NCBI RefSeq assembly: GCF_036324505.1
Contig: NC_086364.1
Location: 11,624,148-11,688,147 of the forward strand
Length of the DNA: 64,000 nt
Direction of reading: 5' to 3'
DNA from: Eleginops maclovinus
Taxonomy: Eukaryota > Chordata > Actinopteri > Perciformes > Eleginopidae
The notes beneath the pieces are model-generated. The model was not told the origin of the DNA. It worked only from the letters and a program-made list of their open reading frames with translations, and made no database searches. Numbering within the stretch: the first letter of the stretch is position 1; each line of letters starts with the position of its first letter. Position numbers and translations under genes: made by a program. Of this stretch, positions 1 through 13,110 are shown one piece after another.

Positions 1-3000
1 CAGGAAGACGGATCACAGACTCAAAACAGCACAGCTGTAGAAACAGAATGTCCCAAAATCCTTGTGGCAACATTGCCCACCCTCATCTTCATGTCAGTCA
101 GTCAGTCTGGCTGCTTTTAGTCCCCGTGTCAAACTGTGAGGAACATCCTCTTATTTTTGGAGGCTCAGCATTGAGCTTCAACACTTCAGTGCCCTCTGGC
201 CTCATCCAATCGCCAGCCAGGCCTTTCTCAGAATGACATACAGAGTCACACAGCGCACTGTCCTGTCCTGCGACTGCTCGTCACAGCCGTTCTTTTGCTA
301 TGAAATAAGATGATAACAACAGCTGAGGGGAACAGGAGAAATAGAAGGAAGTGAGCCAAAATACGAAAGTAATCTGTTAGAAAAGAGATCTGCTTCTGTC
401 AGGTGGGGGCAGAGTTTACACCGAGAGAGAAGCTGTGTGTATTCATGTGATATCAGCAGGGTTACACAATGTTCTAATTTAAAACTTGTTTTGAAGTGTT
501 TCAAGTCTACCTCCTTATTCCCCTTTAAAAACTCAACAATCTCAACTATTCTACTTTCAGCAAAAACACTAATGAATCATGAGAGGCCTATCAGCAGGGT
601 TTGTGATGTATGTCCATCTACCAAGAAGCTGGGGGACACCAACACTGAGACACATGATTGTGGTGATCATTAGGAATGGAATCATGTGTGTTTGCAAATA
701 CACTAAGACCGCACATTCTGTGAACACATGTTGCTTTCAACAAGTGTATCACAGACTACAGGTTAAAAATCATCATACAACTAAAAATAACAACGTCATA
801 TCCAAGTAAAATGGACCTACTTAACAATCGTAGTAATCACATGCAACATTTAAAAAGTAAAAGACTCACACACTTAAACTCTATTGGAGGAGATAGCTGT
901 TGTTCAGCTTTAAAAAAAAAAAAAAACAGTATCGAGAAACCACAGCTTCTTGTTGTGCTTTAAAACTACAGACTTCAGAGGACTTGATAAATCTCTTTAC
1001 AGTCTGTTCTACCATCTATCTTTCCAGGTCAGTTTCCAGCAAGTTTGAGTGGTTCATACATAAAGTTAAGCTGTGCATTTATACGCCTGATGAATGTTCA
1101 GTGTACTCAGGAAAAAAATCCTTTCTTATTGGATGGTCCCTAAATAAGCATATTCAAATGACTGTCACATTTCGCACATCTCTATGAAGTCTGACGCTTT
1201 ACTCCAACTTGCGTGGCTGCTCAGGACAACTAGAAACCTTACATAGCTTATATAACTTAACCAGGACAATCTAAAAACCAACATTTGGATTTAGGTTAAT
1301 GGGAAACCTTAATTAAATCAGTCTTCAAATGAGATTGCGGTTGAAATAACTGGTAGCTTTGACCACAGTACCCACTGCATCAGTATTGGTATTACTCCTC
1401 TCACAAAACAGATAAGACTACTTATCTCCTTTCCTACTCTCTAATCTAAATAAACATACATTTAAGCTTTGCCCTTCACTGCAGGCACATGTCATTTGTA
1501 GGTGCATCAATGTCTTTAGAGCACACTTCCTGTTGTGTCATAAAGGAATGGATAGTGTGATATACAGAACTAAAATGCAAAAGAGGCCTAGAGGCTGTAA
1601 ATCATTTCAAATGTGAGTGGATTGATATGATTTATTGATATTATGCACTATGAACACTTTCAACAGTTAATTGACAAGCTATCCGATTGCTTTCAAGGTT
1701 TTAATAACATGGCGAGAGGATAAAAGGTAAATGATGTAATACAAGAGTGGAGGGGGGCAGGGTAAGCAGAAGAGGGAGGCTTCATACATGAAACAGGTCG
1801 CCGCAAGCATAGCAGCAGTTACCCATAAATCCCATGGCTCTGTCGCCTGGATATCACCAATGTCAGCTTGACACCATGTGATCGGCAGGACAACCCCCCC
1901 CCCCTCTTGACATGCTATGATTTAGAAGCAGTTATGAGGTTTATGTTGCACTAAAGTGTTGGGGGGAGAGTTGATTTTAGCCTGTCATTATCACACTGTA
2001 AATCTGGACATTTTAACTATGGTTGCCTCATTATAAATGATATATAACTAGAAGCTCTACTCATCATAAAATGAATATTCCAGAGAAGTCCATAGAACAA
2101 ACACACGTTTTCTTATTATTATTATTTTCTATACCATTAATCATTATGATCCTCAGATTTATCTGGAGCCTTCAAGAAACTACACGATTGTATATTGAGT
2201 TAAAATGTGCTCAATCCAAGTAGCTACAACAAAAACATGCTGTTACACATTTAATAATGCCATGAAATATAACCAATCAATTATTGGGGACATTACTAGA
2301 GAATATATACTTTCACTTTTGGCTGGCACTTCTTTTTTTATTTAAAATAGAGGACTTTTAGTTGTAATTGAATATTTATAATGTTGTATCTTTTGGTACA
2401 CAAGTAAATTACACAATGGTTTCCACCACTGCATTATTCACAATAATTTAGTACTAAACAACAATTGTTTCCTTTACTCTAGATTAAAAACATCCACGGT
2501 GTTCATACTGAGAGCGAAGATAAAACAATGAGCCAGAAGTGAGAGGGAGGAAGCACCTGCCTTGTCAATCAGAGAACCAAGAAAACTTCACAAAGTCTCT
2601 GAAAGGCTCCCAGCAGGCCTTCACAGATTACAGGCTCACACTTATTGTATCCCCCACACCCAATCATGTTATACATGTCACCATAGCACCACCATGTTAG
2701 TGTGTAGGACATTTTTAATGGTCAAGCTTGGAGGTAATGTACACTCGAATATTACATAATAATCCTTGACTGTATTACATAGCAACCCTTAACACACCCA
2801 AAGGTCAGGGTACAATACTATTTAAGCCCTCTCACTGACAGCAGTAAGAAGCAGGTGTTGAAATGTGTTTTCATGCTTCACACGGAGAATATCTGGTACT
2901 AAAGGCAGGCGCTAAGCGGGTAGTTACACTTCATTTAAATTCTTCTTCTAATAGCATTGAGATGGCGTCTTGTGTCCGGGAGTTATTTCCTATTAACTTA

Positions 3001-4800
3001 AATCAATAAAAATGTGCCAGTAGAAGAAATATTCCAAACATTGTCTGATACTTGATTGCTTTTCATCAGGGGAGAATGTATTACTGCGGTTGCTAATAAC
3101 AAAGGAACAAGACAATCCCTGAAGTACTGTACTTGAATACAATGTAACATACGTATGTGTACTATGTATTATATTTATTGCTTTGCAGATCATACTATTT
3201 TTTATAAATTATGATGAAGTGCTTCATATTTAACAATCAAATCATAAATTAATTATTTTTGCTTTTAAATTTGAGTTTGGTGGATATTAATGATGGAATA
3301 AACATTTGATTATCGGGTTAGGTTTGGGAAAAGCGTTGCACTCTGGAGGAGCGCTGCAAAGTGCACTTGCTCTCGGGGAATGTTAAAAAAACATTTTGAA
3401 AAACTCAAAGAATTTCATTAAATTATTTATAAAGCTCTTTAAAAATAAAATGCAGACCAAAACCCAAGTATAAAGACAAGTTAAAAAAACAAGTTACAAA
3501 CCCAGAAGAGGACTAGACCACGGCAGTGGAGGCAGAAGAGCGGGACCTACATATCTCCTTCTCTCACGATGGGAAACAATATATAAAAAAGGAACAATTA
3601 CCATTTTCAAAATAAAATGCTGCTAACAGTACATACTATTGTTGTCTGTACTCCTTTCACTCTGGCATTCCGTCCTTCCCATCACATTCCCACTGCTCCA
3701 AACTCCAACGTTAATCTTTACTATCCACCAGATAGACTTTTCTCCTCACAGCCAAAGATCCTGAGCTACCCTGTCTTGCAATTTTATAATGAGCCTTTCC
3801 CCACACATTCATTGTCAGTAAGTCTCAATGTTGCTTTTCTAGCTGTGTGCCATTGCTTTTTAAGTTTCTATTACCTGAACCTGAACCTGAACTTTAACCC
3901 CAACATACTCCTGTCTTACTAATGATACTCTATTTTTGGACAGCAGGGCCTCCTCAGAAATTCACATTTTTTAAATATTATCTTGCCCAGGCTGCGGTAA
4001 CCCTACCCTTGCAAAAGATTCAAGATAGGGTGGGTAATATAAAAGTAATAATTGTAGAAATTCTCCCTACATCCCAAAATCAAATGTTCAGACAAAAAAA
4101 CAAATAAAAAAATCTGTGGCTTTCCCTGGACTATTCAACTAAAAGAAGTTGACACTTAAAATGTCATCAACATCTTTGTACAAAGACTGTTGTTATTTTC
4201 AAGCGATGACCACACGAGCACTTAAGTACAACTCGCCCCAACTTTTCTGCCAGAGTGCACTTACAGCAGCTGCTGACTGATGAGAGCTGAGATTGACGAC
4301 AGCTCACCAGTGAGAAGCTGGTTGCCATCTTAAATACTGAGAGCCCCCATTGCGCCCCATACAGACACAAACACCTACAGCTTTTGCCAGGGTCAGTTTA
4401 AGAGGTTTAAAGTCAGTGGCCGTTCATGCTTGGGAGCGATGTCATCGTGTTGGTAAAGCTTCAAACCAAGCACAAAAAATAAAGTGCACGTGTGAATTCA
4501 AGCACCAACATCTCTAGATATTCTAGACACATGTGCATCACCTTTGACCCCTGCAAATTGTTCTTTAGTTTAATTAAGGCATTTCTGTCATTAGTTCACT
4601 GCTACATTTGGGGCATATGCCTCATGCACATGCTCAGTCCATGTGTCTGCAAATGAGCATGCATACTTGGGATATACTGGGTATTTGCTTGTCTCTACCT
4701 ATCTGATCCCTGAAAAGGATTCATGTGACACGAGGACAGGAGGACCATCCCTTTGGGTCATGGTTACATCCAACCAAATTGTATGCAACCCTCCTCCCCC
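1..4800. other. Intergenic or upstream DNA, no supported gene
   Basis: I see no exon that can be defended here. Open frames are short (about 100 codons at most), lack family resemblance, and are not flanked by good splice sites in a consistent phase. The DNA is AT-rich with short A/T runs (for example near 910 and 2340) and a C-run near 1895. It may include upstream non-coding exons of the SPRY gene or distal sequence of a gene to the left, but nothing in the sequence decides this. Confidence 0.5.
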
Positions 4801-4876
4801 CCTCACCTCATTTGAAGTCAATAAGAGAGACCCCCCAGAGACGCACAGGCACACTATCACAAGACCTCCCCATCTG

Positions 4877-4931
4877 ATGCCAATCAGCGCTGTGAGCAAC
4901 ACGGGAATCATGCCTGTACCAAGGAAAGCAG
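4877..4931 (+). CDS. Tentative 5' coding exon of the SPRY-domain gene
   Basis: An open stretch begins at an ATG at 4877 (first residues MPISAVSNTG) and ends in PRKAG at a good splice donor, GTAAGA, at 4932. It ends in phase 1, which is the phase required by the 27-base exon at 9509-9535. That match is the main reason to connect it to the SPRY gene 4.6 kb downstream. The frame is also open upstream of the ATG. A pyrimidine-rich tract ending in AAG near 4818 could be an acceptor, so the true start may lie further 5'. No family resemblance is recognised. Confidence 0.3.
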
Positions 4932-7900
4932 GTAAGAAACCGAGATCTGAGTTCCTATGAGGACTTGTGAGGGCAAACATCATGTGCCATATGGGTGAAA
5001 GCAGCTCCTGTTTACGTATTTATGTTAATTAAAATAAGCCTTTTGTATTTTATCAATTATTGTTCAGGTAAGTAGGATTAATAGTTCTAACCAAATGTGG
5101 AAGTTAAAATTTGGTATACTTTAAAAGAGTGTTTTTATAATTATGCGACTCAGAATTTGGAAATTTGAATCTGATTAAAATGTGTGATATTTTTTTGATT
5201 TGTAATGCTCAATACCAACTGGCCTCTAAACACATCTTTGTTTACAATTTTATTACCCTTTCAGAGGTTTTTATATTTCTGTTTTACACTGAAAATCATT
5301 TGTAAAAGATAAACCATTATTTAGTTTTATCTCTCTATTTGCAACGCAACCCCCTCAAAACTACAGATCACAGAGACGTACTAAACTGTTATTCTAGCCA
5401 TTTTTTGCTTTATTTAAAATATGTCATCAAGCAGATAAAATGTATTTATTGCTTGGCACAGTGTTTACAGTGGCACAGTGTATTATATTCAAATCATTTT
5501 TGTCTAAAAGTTATTGAGTTACCTCGTGCTGACCATCCCAGTATGTCAGCATATATCAAAACATTCCCTCACCTTGGATTCTGCGTGTTTCTTTCAGACC
5601 ATTACTCATGTCAAAAAGAGCATAAATGATCCCCTCCCAGACTGGTTATGGTTTCTTCTGCACTTATCCAGTTCCCCTTAATGTCACAACCTAATCTACA
5701 ATTTCAGAGATTGTATTTCTTTTCCTTTTTAACATGACACACCTGTCTCAGCTCTGTCACTACTGGTAGTTCTTCGTATAAACATCTCTATTCTCTCTTT
5801 TTTTCCGGATTTTTCTGATCTATAATGAGTGTTTCACTATTCCATAATAGCTTCCACAACTCAGACACCTACCTACTCTCCCTTCCAGCTCTGAGCCCAA
5901 ATGTTACTGATTTTTCCTCTGGCAGTCACAGTTATGAAGTGTGAAATGTTGCAGTTATTCAAGTTGAAAATGGGAAAGCTCTGGCTTTATCGCCATTAGG
6001 TGACACACAGCACCCTGTCCTCTGCACTTTGATGTCTCCCTAGAGAATTGGCTCTATCAAAAGTTTAAACATGAGTGAATGACCTATTCATAGTAGTTTA
6101 TATATTGGTCCCTTTTGTTTTTGTACCAGCCATTTAAATAGCTTCCATCACCATTATTCCTGAATCCTTCATGCATCTGTCTGTCAATGTTATTTCCTTA
6201 CCGTCTCCACCTCACATGTGCACTGGGCTTTCAGCCAGTCAGTCTTGACAGGGAAGAGGGATGAGTCAGGCATGGAGCCAACAATGCTCATCCCATTCCC
6301 TCAACCTAATCCCACAATATTTCAATCTTGCTGCCTCAGTGGCATGTTTTGAACTTGATCTACACAGATAATGTAGCTCTATCCCACTGTGATGGGAATC
6401 TGGGTGGGGAAAAGTTTAAAATGGCAGTTGGAAACAACAAGCTCTCATCAAGTTCCAATGTTGATGTTGCGGCTTGCTGAGCTGTTCATCTTTTAAACAT
6501 GGGACGAAACTTTGTCTTTGTTGTTGATGTGAATCCATACCCAAACACACCTGCCACCTGCTTGATGTTGTGGACAATTCCAGCTCAGCTCCTTTGCTCA
6601 ACCACAACAGCTTCATCCAGATATTCAGCCAATATTTCCAGCTTGATTTATTGTTTTTTTAATGGTCCCACTGCCCTAAAATATTTAAATGTCTCACAAC
6701 TCCCTCTTGCATCCCATTCCATATGTTTCATGTCTCTATAGCTGTGATGTCAAGCTATCAATCTTTTTAGCTATCTGTTTATCTCTATGGGACTTTCCTG
6801 TTGATCCAGCAGAGCATCCGCCGGGTTTAACCTCGACAAAGCAACCGGGGAGCTGGCACATCTCCAATCACTCAACATACTTTCTGCCAGCCTGATATCT
6901 TACTCCAACGTTACTGAGTTGTTCACCTAACTATCGTTGTATACAAGCCAGGAACATCCCGCAGATTTCAAGACGCCAATGTTATACGTCTGTCTTCAAA
7001 TCTATTCTCAGTAATTCCATTAAATGCTTAGACAAACAAAGCACTATTACACTTGGCATTGCTTTCATTGGGTTCATTGCTCACCTGCTGTGTTCCTCTA
7101 AGGCGAGATCAGGAAATGTAGGAGAGGAAAGATGAATGAAGTGACCTGTCACTAGCGTGTTATGTAACACCAATATCAAAGGAAGGCGGCATGACCTACA
7201 CTCTCCTCTCTCCCTGTCTGCTCTGTACATCTGCTGGTCAGATGGACGATACTCCAGCAGGCTTGCTGCTGAAGTCAGCAAGGTCACATAGTGGACAATA
7301 TCAAAACTGAAGTCTGCTGTGTTATTGGAACCTAAGCGTTGGTAGGCTTAATATTTCTGCAAGCCCAGTCAATTATCACATTTTCTTGTCTTAGTGGCTT
7401 CAGTCCAGTAATTATGTTCAACACAATGTTTTCCAGCATAACAATACACTAATACTGTGAATATATTTCAATGTTTAATTACTGCTTAGTATTCTTGGCT
7501 TTAAAGACCTGTGGGATCTCTCTCTTCAAAGCTAACAGCTTTAAAGGCGGCCCTCTCACACCACATTAGCCACACTTAGAGGACCAGCAGGTTCATGGAA
7601 AGCAATGCACTTCTAATAACTGCAGATTGTACACCAGACTCAATATGTCCACCCTCAGCATAGGGTCATGCAGGCTGGAGAGGTTATGTTTCCTAAGGCG
7701 AAGACATTCCCTGGGATTAACCATCGCACCTTAAAGAGCTGGCTCAACTCTTCAGACATATGAGCACTATCACCGCTTTGATCAAAGACCAGCTTTACAT
7801 TTAAAAAGGGCATTCAGTGCATTTACTTTTATGGTAATGATTCAGTAACACCATATTAGGTTTAACATATGCTAACACTACCTTTAAAGATATTAGGTTT

Positions 7901-8957
7901 GGTTGGGTTCTAGCTTGTCATAAAACAATAAAACAAAATCTTTAAATAGCCTATAAACAATACTTAAAAAATGTATAAAGCACAAGACAGAATAAAAATG
8001 CAAAACGTAAATGACTCATTTCTAGTGTTGGAAAAAGGTAAAAACTCAAGTATTTGATCTTATTTTATTTTCCATTTGCCTTTATGATGTAACTATACAA
8101 ATATTTTATATTGGGTTTCAATATTTCTCTCAATTTAATTAGTTGGAACTTGCTAAAACAGAATGTGATATTCTCAAACTCAGCAGAAAAGTGCTATTTT
8201 TGAACATAAAGGGAACATTAATGAGAAACCCTGGAGGTCAGCATGACGTACAGTAAGAACTTAAGAAACCCTGTTCTAAAAAAATTGCGCCCTCATATAT
8301 GGAATCAGAAAAATAGATGAAGTTCTGTCTAATTTGGGCCAAAGCAAAGGACACGCAAATAACTCTGATGTGGTGATGTAAGAGTGCGATAGGTGAGTAA
8401 GAAGGATGAGGAATTAGTTGTCACTCTGAAATAGGAGGAACAGTAACTTGAGCGCGGCCGACTTAGATAGACACAGAGGGGGAGCGATGATGACCTGACT
8501 GGCCAGAATTGGATAGCAGTTTTCTCCGAATGTCAGAAGACACATTGACTCACAAACTGGAGGAAGAACAGACAGAGATTATACACCAGCCCAAAGCGTG
8601 ACAAACATGCCCTTGGCGGTGTGAAGTAACAGCACCTTACCGAAATATTCTCAGAATGATACTCCCTGTTGTCAGTGGCCATGATGTGTGTCCTCAGAGG
8701 TATGGTCTGGCCTCCAGATTCCTTATGTTGAAACCTTAAACTTCATGAATCAGGGCTGAACCGACATAGTACAAATTCTCCTGCATGTGATCTACTGTAT
8801 GTTGAGAGCTAAAGCGGATTTACCGTCCCTGAATGGCAGCCTTAAAGAAGCGTTGATGAAGGGAGAGGCGTCAGAGGAAGATGAGAAGCTTTAAGGATGC
8901 TGGCTGCAATTTATTTGTTGGTTTAACACTGAAGATTGTCATGCAAGGAGAGACCAT
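4932..8957. other. Probable first intron of the SPRY gene, no feature seen
   Basis: About 4 kb of AT-rich sequence between the tentative 5' exon and a degraded repeat. Open frames at 6416-6895 and 7081-7287 have no splice-site support or recognisable similarity. No RNA gene, clear repeat or promoter was found. Confidence 0.4.
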
Positions 8958-9434
8958 AAAATCAGAATCAGATCCTTTACTTAAGTAGAAGTATACAGTC
9001 TGAAAAATACATTACAAATGAAAATCTTTCCTTTGAAACGTAAAATGATTCAAGTAAAAGTAGGCTTCTTGTTATGTAGAAGCCATATTGTCCATCTGTG
9101 CAAGCATTACCTAATTAAAAATTAAAATTACAATGCAATTTCTAACCTTTGAGAATGAAAACGGCATTTGTAATTTAATTGCTTTATATCATATAATCCC
9201 ATTTTAAAATTACAGTTTTACATCAGTTCATTCTGTCCTCTATTGACTTCCATCAAGCAATATATTTTGATACTGAAATCGTAACATATATATTGTATAA
9301 CTAAAAGGTGTCAGATGAATGTAGTGGAGTAAGAGCACAATATAATTTCCCTCTGAAATGTAGTTAAGGACAATTTAAAGTGCACAAAATGGAAGAAGAA
9401 TACTTAAATTGGACTAAGTCACTTTACACCACTG
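8958..9434. repeat. Degraded teleost interspersed repeat ('ACTTAAGTA.AAGTA' type)
   Basis: The left part carries CTTTACTTAAGTAGAAGTA and TTCAAGTAAAAGTA. The right part has a block reading GAATGTAGTGGAGTAAGAG, then CCCTCTGAAATGTAGT, ending in TTTACACCACTG. I recognise this order as that of a very common non-autonomous teleost repeat. It is diverged, with AT-rich sequence in the middle. A second small fragment of the same family lies near 10023-10095, inside the next intron of the SPRY gene. The transposon superfamily is not determined. Confidence 0.5.
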
Positions 9435-9508
9435 AATAATAGTATCTCAATGTCTTATATTATTTTTGCAGTGAAATGACACGCTATCTTCTTCTTCTTC
9501 TTCTGCAG

Positions 9509-10785
9509 GAAGAAAAAACAGCAATGCTCCAGAAGGTAAAGAGCTACATTTGCTTTTGTTAAGGCTTCGTAAATCACAAAAGGAAAAGAAGCAACCACTC
9601 TCTAATTGAAATAAGTGGTGCCATGTTAGTGATGATCCACTTATGATGCAGTTGTATGCAATTCCTTTTAACTCTCTCATGTCTGACACCTCAGAGAAGC
9701 TGCCGCCATATGATCCAAATCTTCCTGAGCCCACCACCAGGGCTGACTTCATACAACGTAAGTCTGTTTAAATTTGTTACGACCATTTAACAGCAACAGT
9801 TTTGCTGCTTCTTCACCTTTAGTCTTCCACTTTCTGTTTGTATTTCTTTCTCTCAGATTGGTTGCCCACCTCTCTTGATGATAAAACTGCACAGAAACTG
9901 TTGTGGATTTCAGAAGGCGGGTCAAAGGTGGCCCGTACATCAGAGGCCGTCTGCCCATATCCCAACAGGCCTGAGAGATATGAACACTCTCCACAGGTAG
10001 GCCTTTGAACTATATTTAAGTATATAAAATGGAAATACTTGCATCAAGCATCTTAAAAGTGTTACAGTACTTAAATAAATGTAATTTGTTACTTTGGTCT
10101 TAAATAAATATTTTGTTAGGGTACTGGCTTGTTTGGGAAAAAGTCACATTAAAAAATGGATACAAATGAATCTGTTTTGATCTGAAAAACGTACATAATA
10201 TCCGACTAGTCTAAAAAACCAAACATATATAGTTCACTAGCATATTTAACAATTAAAGGCAACAAACCCCACATTTATAATATGAAGGTTGATAAATTCA
10301 GAAGGGACTCATATTTCTAAACTTTGGATTGTAGCCCACGTCATTCCCTCCTGTGTTCTCTTCTTCATTAGGTGCTGTGTAAGGAGGGTCTGATGGGCTA
10401 TCGAGGGTACTGGGAGGTGGACTACGATGGCTGGGTGGTCATTGGGGTCTTGTTTGAGTCCGCGCCTCGGAAGGGCCATGACGCTCGTGGCCCCTGCGGT
10501 CTCGGGGAGAACAGTGTCTCCTGGGGCGCCGGCTGGTCTGGATCCTGTTACCAGGTCTGGCACAACAGCGAGAACGTGGATGTCCAGCTCCCCCTGACCT
10601 CCACTATGGGCGTGTACGTCGATCAGCCCGCTGGCATTATCAAGTTCCTCATAGTGGAAGGAGAGGGTGAGAATAAGGAGGTCCGGCTGATTCACAAGTT
10701 CAAGGCCAAAATCACAGAGAAGATTTGCCCCGGGTTCTGGGTTGGAACAAATTCCTTCTGCCTTATCCGGAAAAAGGATCAGTGA
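9509..10785 (+). CDS. PRY-SPRY (B30.2) domain protein, 3' part of gene
   Basis: Exons are 9509-9535, 9695-9757, 9857-9996 and 10372-10785 (stop TGA), all with GT-AG borders and matching phases (1, 1, 0). They encode about 213 residues: a Pro-rich linker (PYDPNLPEP), a PRY segment (LDDKTAQKLLWISEGGSKV; YPNRPERYEHSPQ), then a SPRY segment. SPRY landmarks are GYWEVDYDGWVVIGV, GENSVSW, YQVWHNS, MGVYVD and CPGFWVG. Such domains are protein-interaction surfaces found at the C-terminus of TRIM, butyrophilin-like and fish NLR proteins. No RING, B-box, coiled coil or NACHT exon is visible upstream, so this looks like a SPRY-only protein or one whose N-terminal exons lie outside the window. Acidic/basic repeats (GEGENKEV) interrupt the usual FYxV position. 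The substrate is unknown. I do not recognise an orthologue name. Confidence 0.8.
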
Positions 10786-11094
10786 CACAGAGGAGGATTG
10801 AGCATGAAGCGGATATTGGGTGCGGGGGACGATGTTTGGGGAACAAGTGTTGGAGTTGCAGCACGTTGTGACATCTTTGTAGTTTGCTTTCTCTGGTTGC
10901 ATGACGAAAGGTTATTCATCTCATATTATATCCCAGATGGCTACTTATTTAATTGACAATTGTTTATCTTTTATTGTATTTTATTTAACTTAGTATTTTA
11001 GTCTAGGTCTCGTACATTTTTGTAACAAGCAGGACTGTATTATAGTGCTTGTGTAACTTGAGAGCCTGCTTCTTTTTTATGTGCCGAATGTAGT

Positions 11095-11100
11095 AATAAA
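11095..11100 (+). terminator. Poly(A) signal of the SPRY gene
   Basis: AATAAA about 310 bases after the SPRY stop codon. It defines a short 3' UTR (10786 to about 11120). Confidence 0.65.
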
Positions 11101-11307
11101 TTAAACTATTGTGTAATAACACTGATGTTGCATTATGTTTGTCTGATACTTCATATCAGGGAGTACCAGAGATCAGATATTAACCATAGACTGCATATTA
11201 TATACAATTCACTTCAGTAGTGTGCTGACGCCCTCTAGAGGACTTTAATATGATCGTACCCTCACACTGAAATATACAATGAGTCTTTTTTTACTCGGTG
11301 TTGCTCC

Positions 11308-11313
11308 TTTATT
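11308..11313 (-). terminator. akt1s1: Candidate poly(A) signal of akt1s1
   Basis: TTTATT on the plus strand is AATAAA on the minus strand, about 1.8 kb after the akt1s1 stop. The interval 11314-13110 has no other supported gene, so a long 3' UTR fits. It lies only about 200 bases from the SPRY poly(A) signal, making the two genes tail-to-tail. Confidence 0.4.
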
Positions 11314-13110
11314 TTGAAACATAAAAGTACTTAACGGAACATTTGTTTGTTTTTGAAATGTCAGAGATGGACATTTTTTCCTTTCAAATCCACCCATTTA
11401 GCACTCTCTTTCTCAAACACACACACACGCACACACACACATTCACTCGGTTATTTCAACAAGATATCTGGAGCAAAAAAAAACAACAACCTATAACTCA
11501 GTATTGATTTACAATCATACTATCAGTCAGTCATTCATTGGCAAAAGAAAAAGGTACAAATAGGCCTGTTTTGAGGAGGAACTTGTGTCCTCCACTCACA
11601 TTTTGAACAGCCACAAGCTTCAAGAAAAGACTACCCTTTAAAGGAATAGATTGGTGTTTTTTTTGGAGGTGTACAACTTTAACTCACTCTATAAACGAGA
11701 GGAGCATGCCTAAAAACATCCATGGGGTCTGGGAGATCACCAGCTCTTGTCCTTCATGCTAAACTCCAGTAAATACTGTGCTTAATGCAGCAGGGCCATG
11801 AGCTAGGGCTAGGCTGGGAGACTAATAACTACACTGTAACGAATAGTTACAGATTTTAACTTGATAATTGAGATTTCTGCTTCGGAACTTAAAAGTAACA
11901 CGCCAATTAGTCAATTTAACCGTTTTTGTCTGGTGTACTATTGAGATAGAGCTTGTTTTTTTCACTTACAGTCTGTGTTAAGTTTACCATCTCTCGAGTA
12001 TTGCTCCAAACTTCAAGCAAAGACATAAGAGAGTGAAATAAAAGTAAGATGTTCAACTGTTCCTTAAACAGATTTTATATCATGTTTCAGAAAACTAACT
12101 GACTCCCTCTCTTAGCCATAAATTGTTTAAAGGGATAGTTCTGATTGTGAGTGGAATTGAATGATGTATTACTCAGTGTAAAACTTTTAGTAGAAGGCGA
12201 TCGGGTCGGATCGCTCCTGTTTCGAGAAACTGATAGAAGTACCAGCACTGAAGTAGAGAAATAAACTGCTGTGACGCCAGTAGAAACCTTTTTTTCAATA
12301 AGTCTGGTGGATTTGAAGAGTAAAGTAAAATTGTTCCTACTAACTATAGTGTACACTTAATAATACATAAACAGATATTGTTTTTTTCATTAGATGTGCC
12401 TTTTGTGAAGATTTCTAAACTACATTTGGCTGCTGCTCCCCTCCACAGCAGTACATTGCTTTACTCCGGTGCTGGTAGTCCTCTCTGTTCTTGTAAACTG
12501 GTGGTCGTTGGTTATACACTGAGCATGGATAAGCACTTTCAACCCAGTTTCAAACAATCCTTATAAGGAAATTGAGAATCAAGCTTAAGAGCTATTACAC
12601 ATTATAATATTGGGGCTATAGCTCAAAATGGTGTTTGCTAGGGCGTTAGCATGTAGTACTAAAGTTGATGATAAACCAGCACAGATGCTGCTCTCCAAAA
12701 TCTTATCACTTTGCAGGTAACTTACCAAAGGGCAAACTTCCAAGTTCCAAGTGCTGAACAATTACCAATTAGCCATGCCAGTTGGACTACTACACACATT
12801 GTTTTAGTGTCTAATGTAGTGTTGAGGGTTGCGTAGTAGCTGGTGTTGTGACATGTAGTGATGAGGTTGGTGGGGGTATAGTGTTGAAATGTTTAAATGT
12901 TAGTGTTAATAACAACATTTTCCTCAAAGCATGTGCAGTTTAAATTTGTTAGTGAGAAATATGTAAATGGAGGTACTAGCTTTTACATTGTTTCACATAC
13001 TGCACGTCACATCTGCCAGCCAACCCATCTTCGGCCGTCATGACAACCTTTATCTCGCTCTCTCTCCCCCTCTATCCCTTTCTCTTTCTCTCCACTCGCC
13101 TCACTCTCTC

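Noticed and set aside
6415..7000. Possible LINE reverse transcriptase trace (a LDKATG-like phrase near 6830)
   Set aside because: One six-residue match with no continuing similarity and stops nearby; too weak to call.
10309..10902. 197-codon open frame on the minus strand
   Set aside because: It is antisense to the last SPRY exon, has no family resemblance, and exists because the GC-rich exon has few stops on the other strand.
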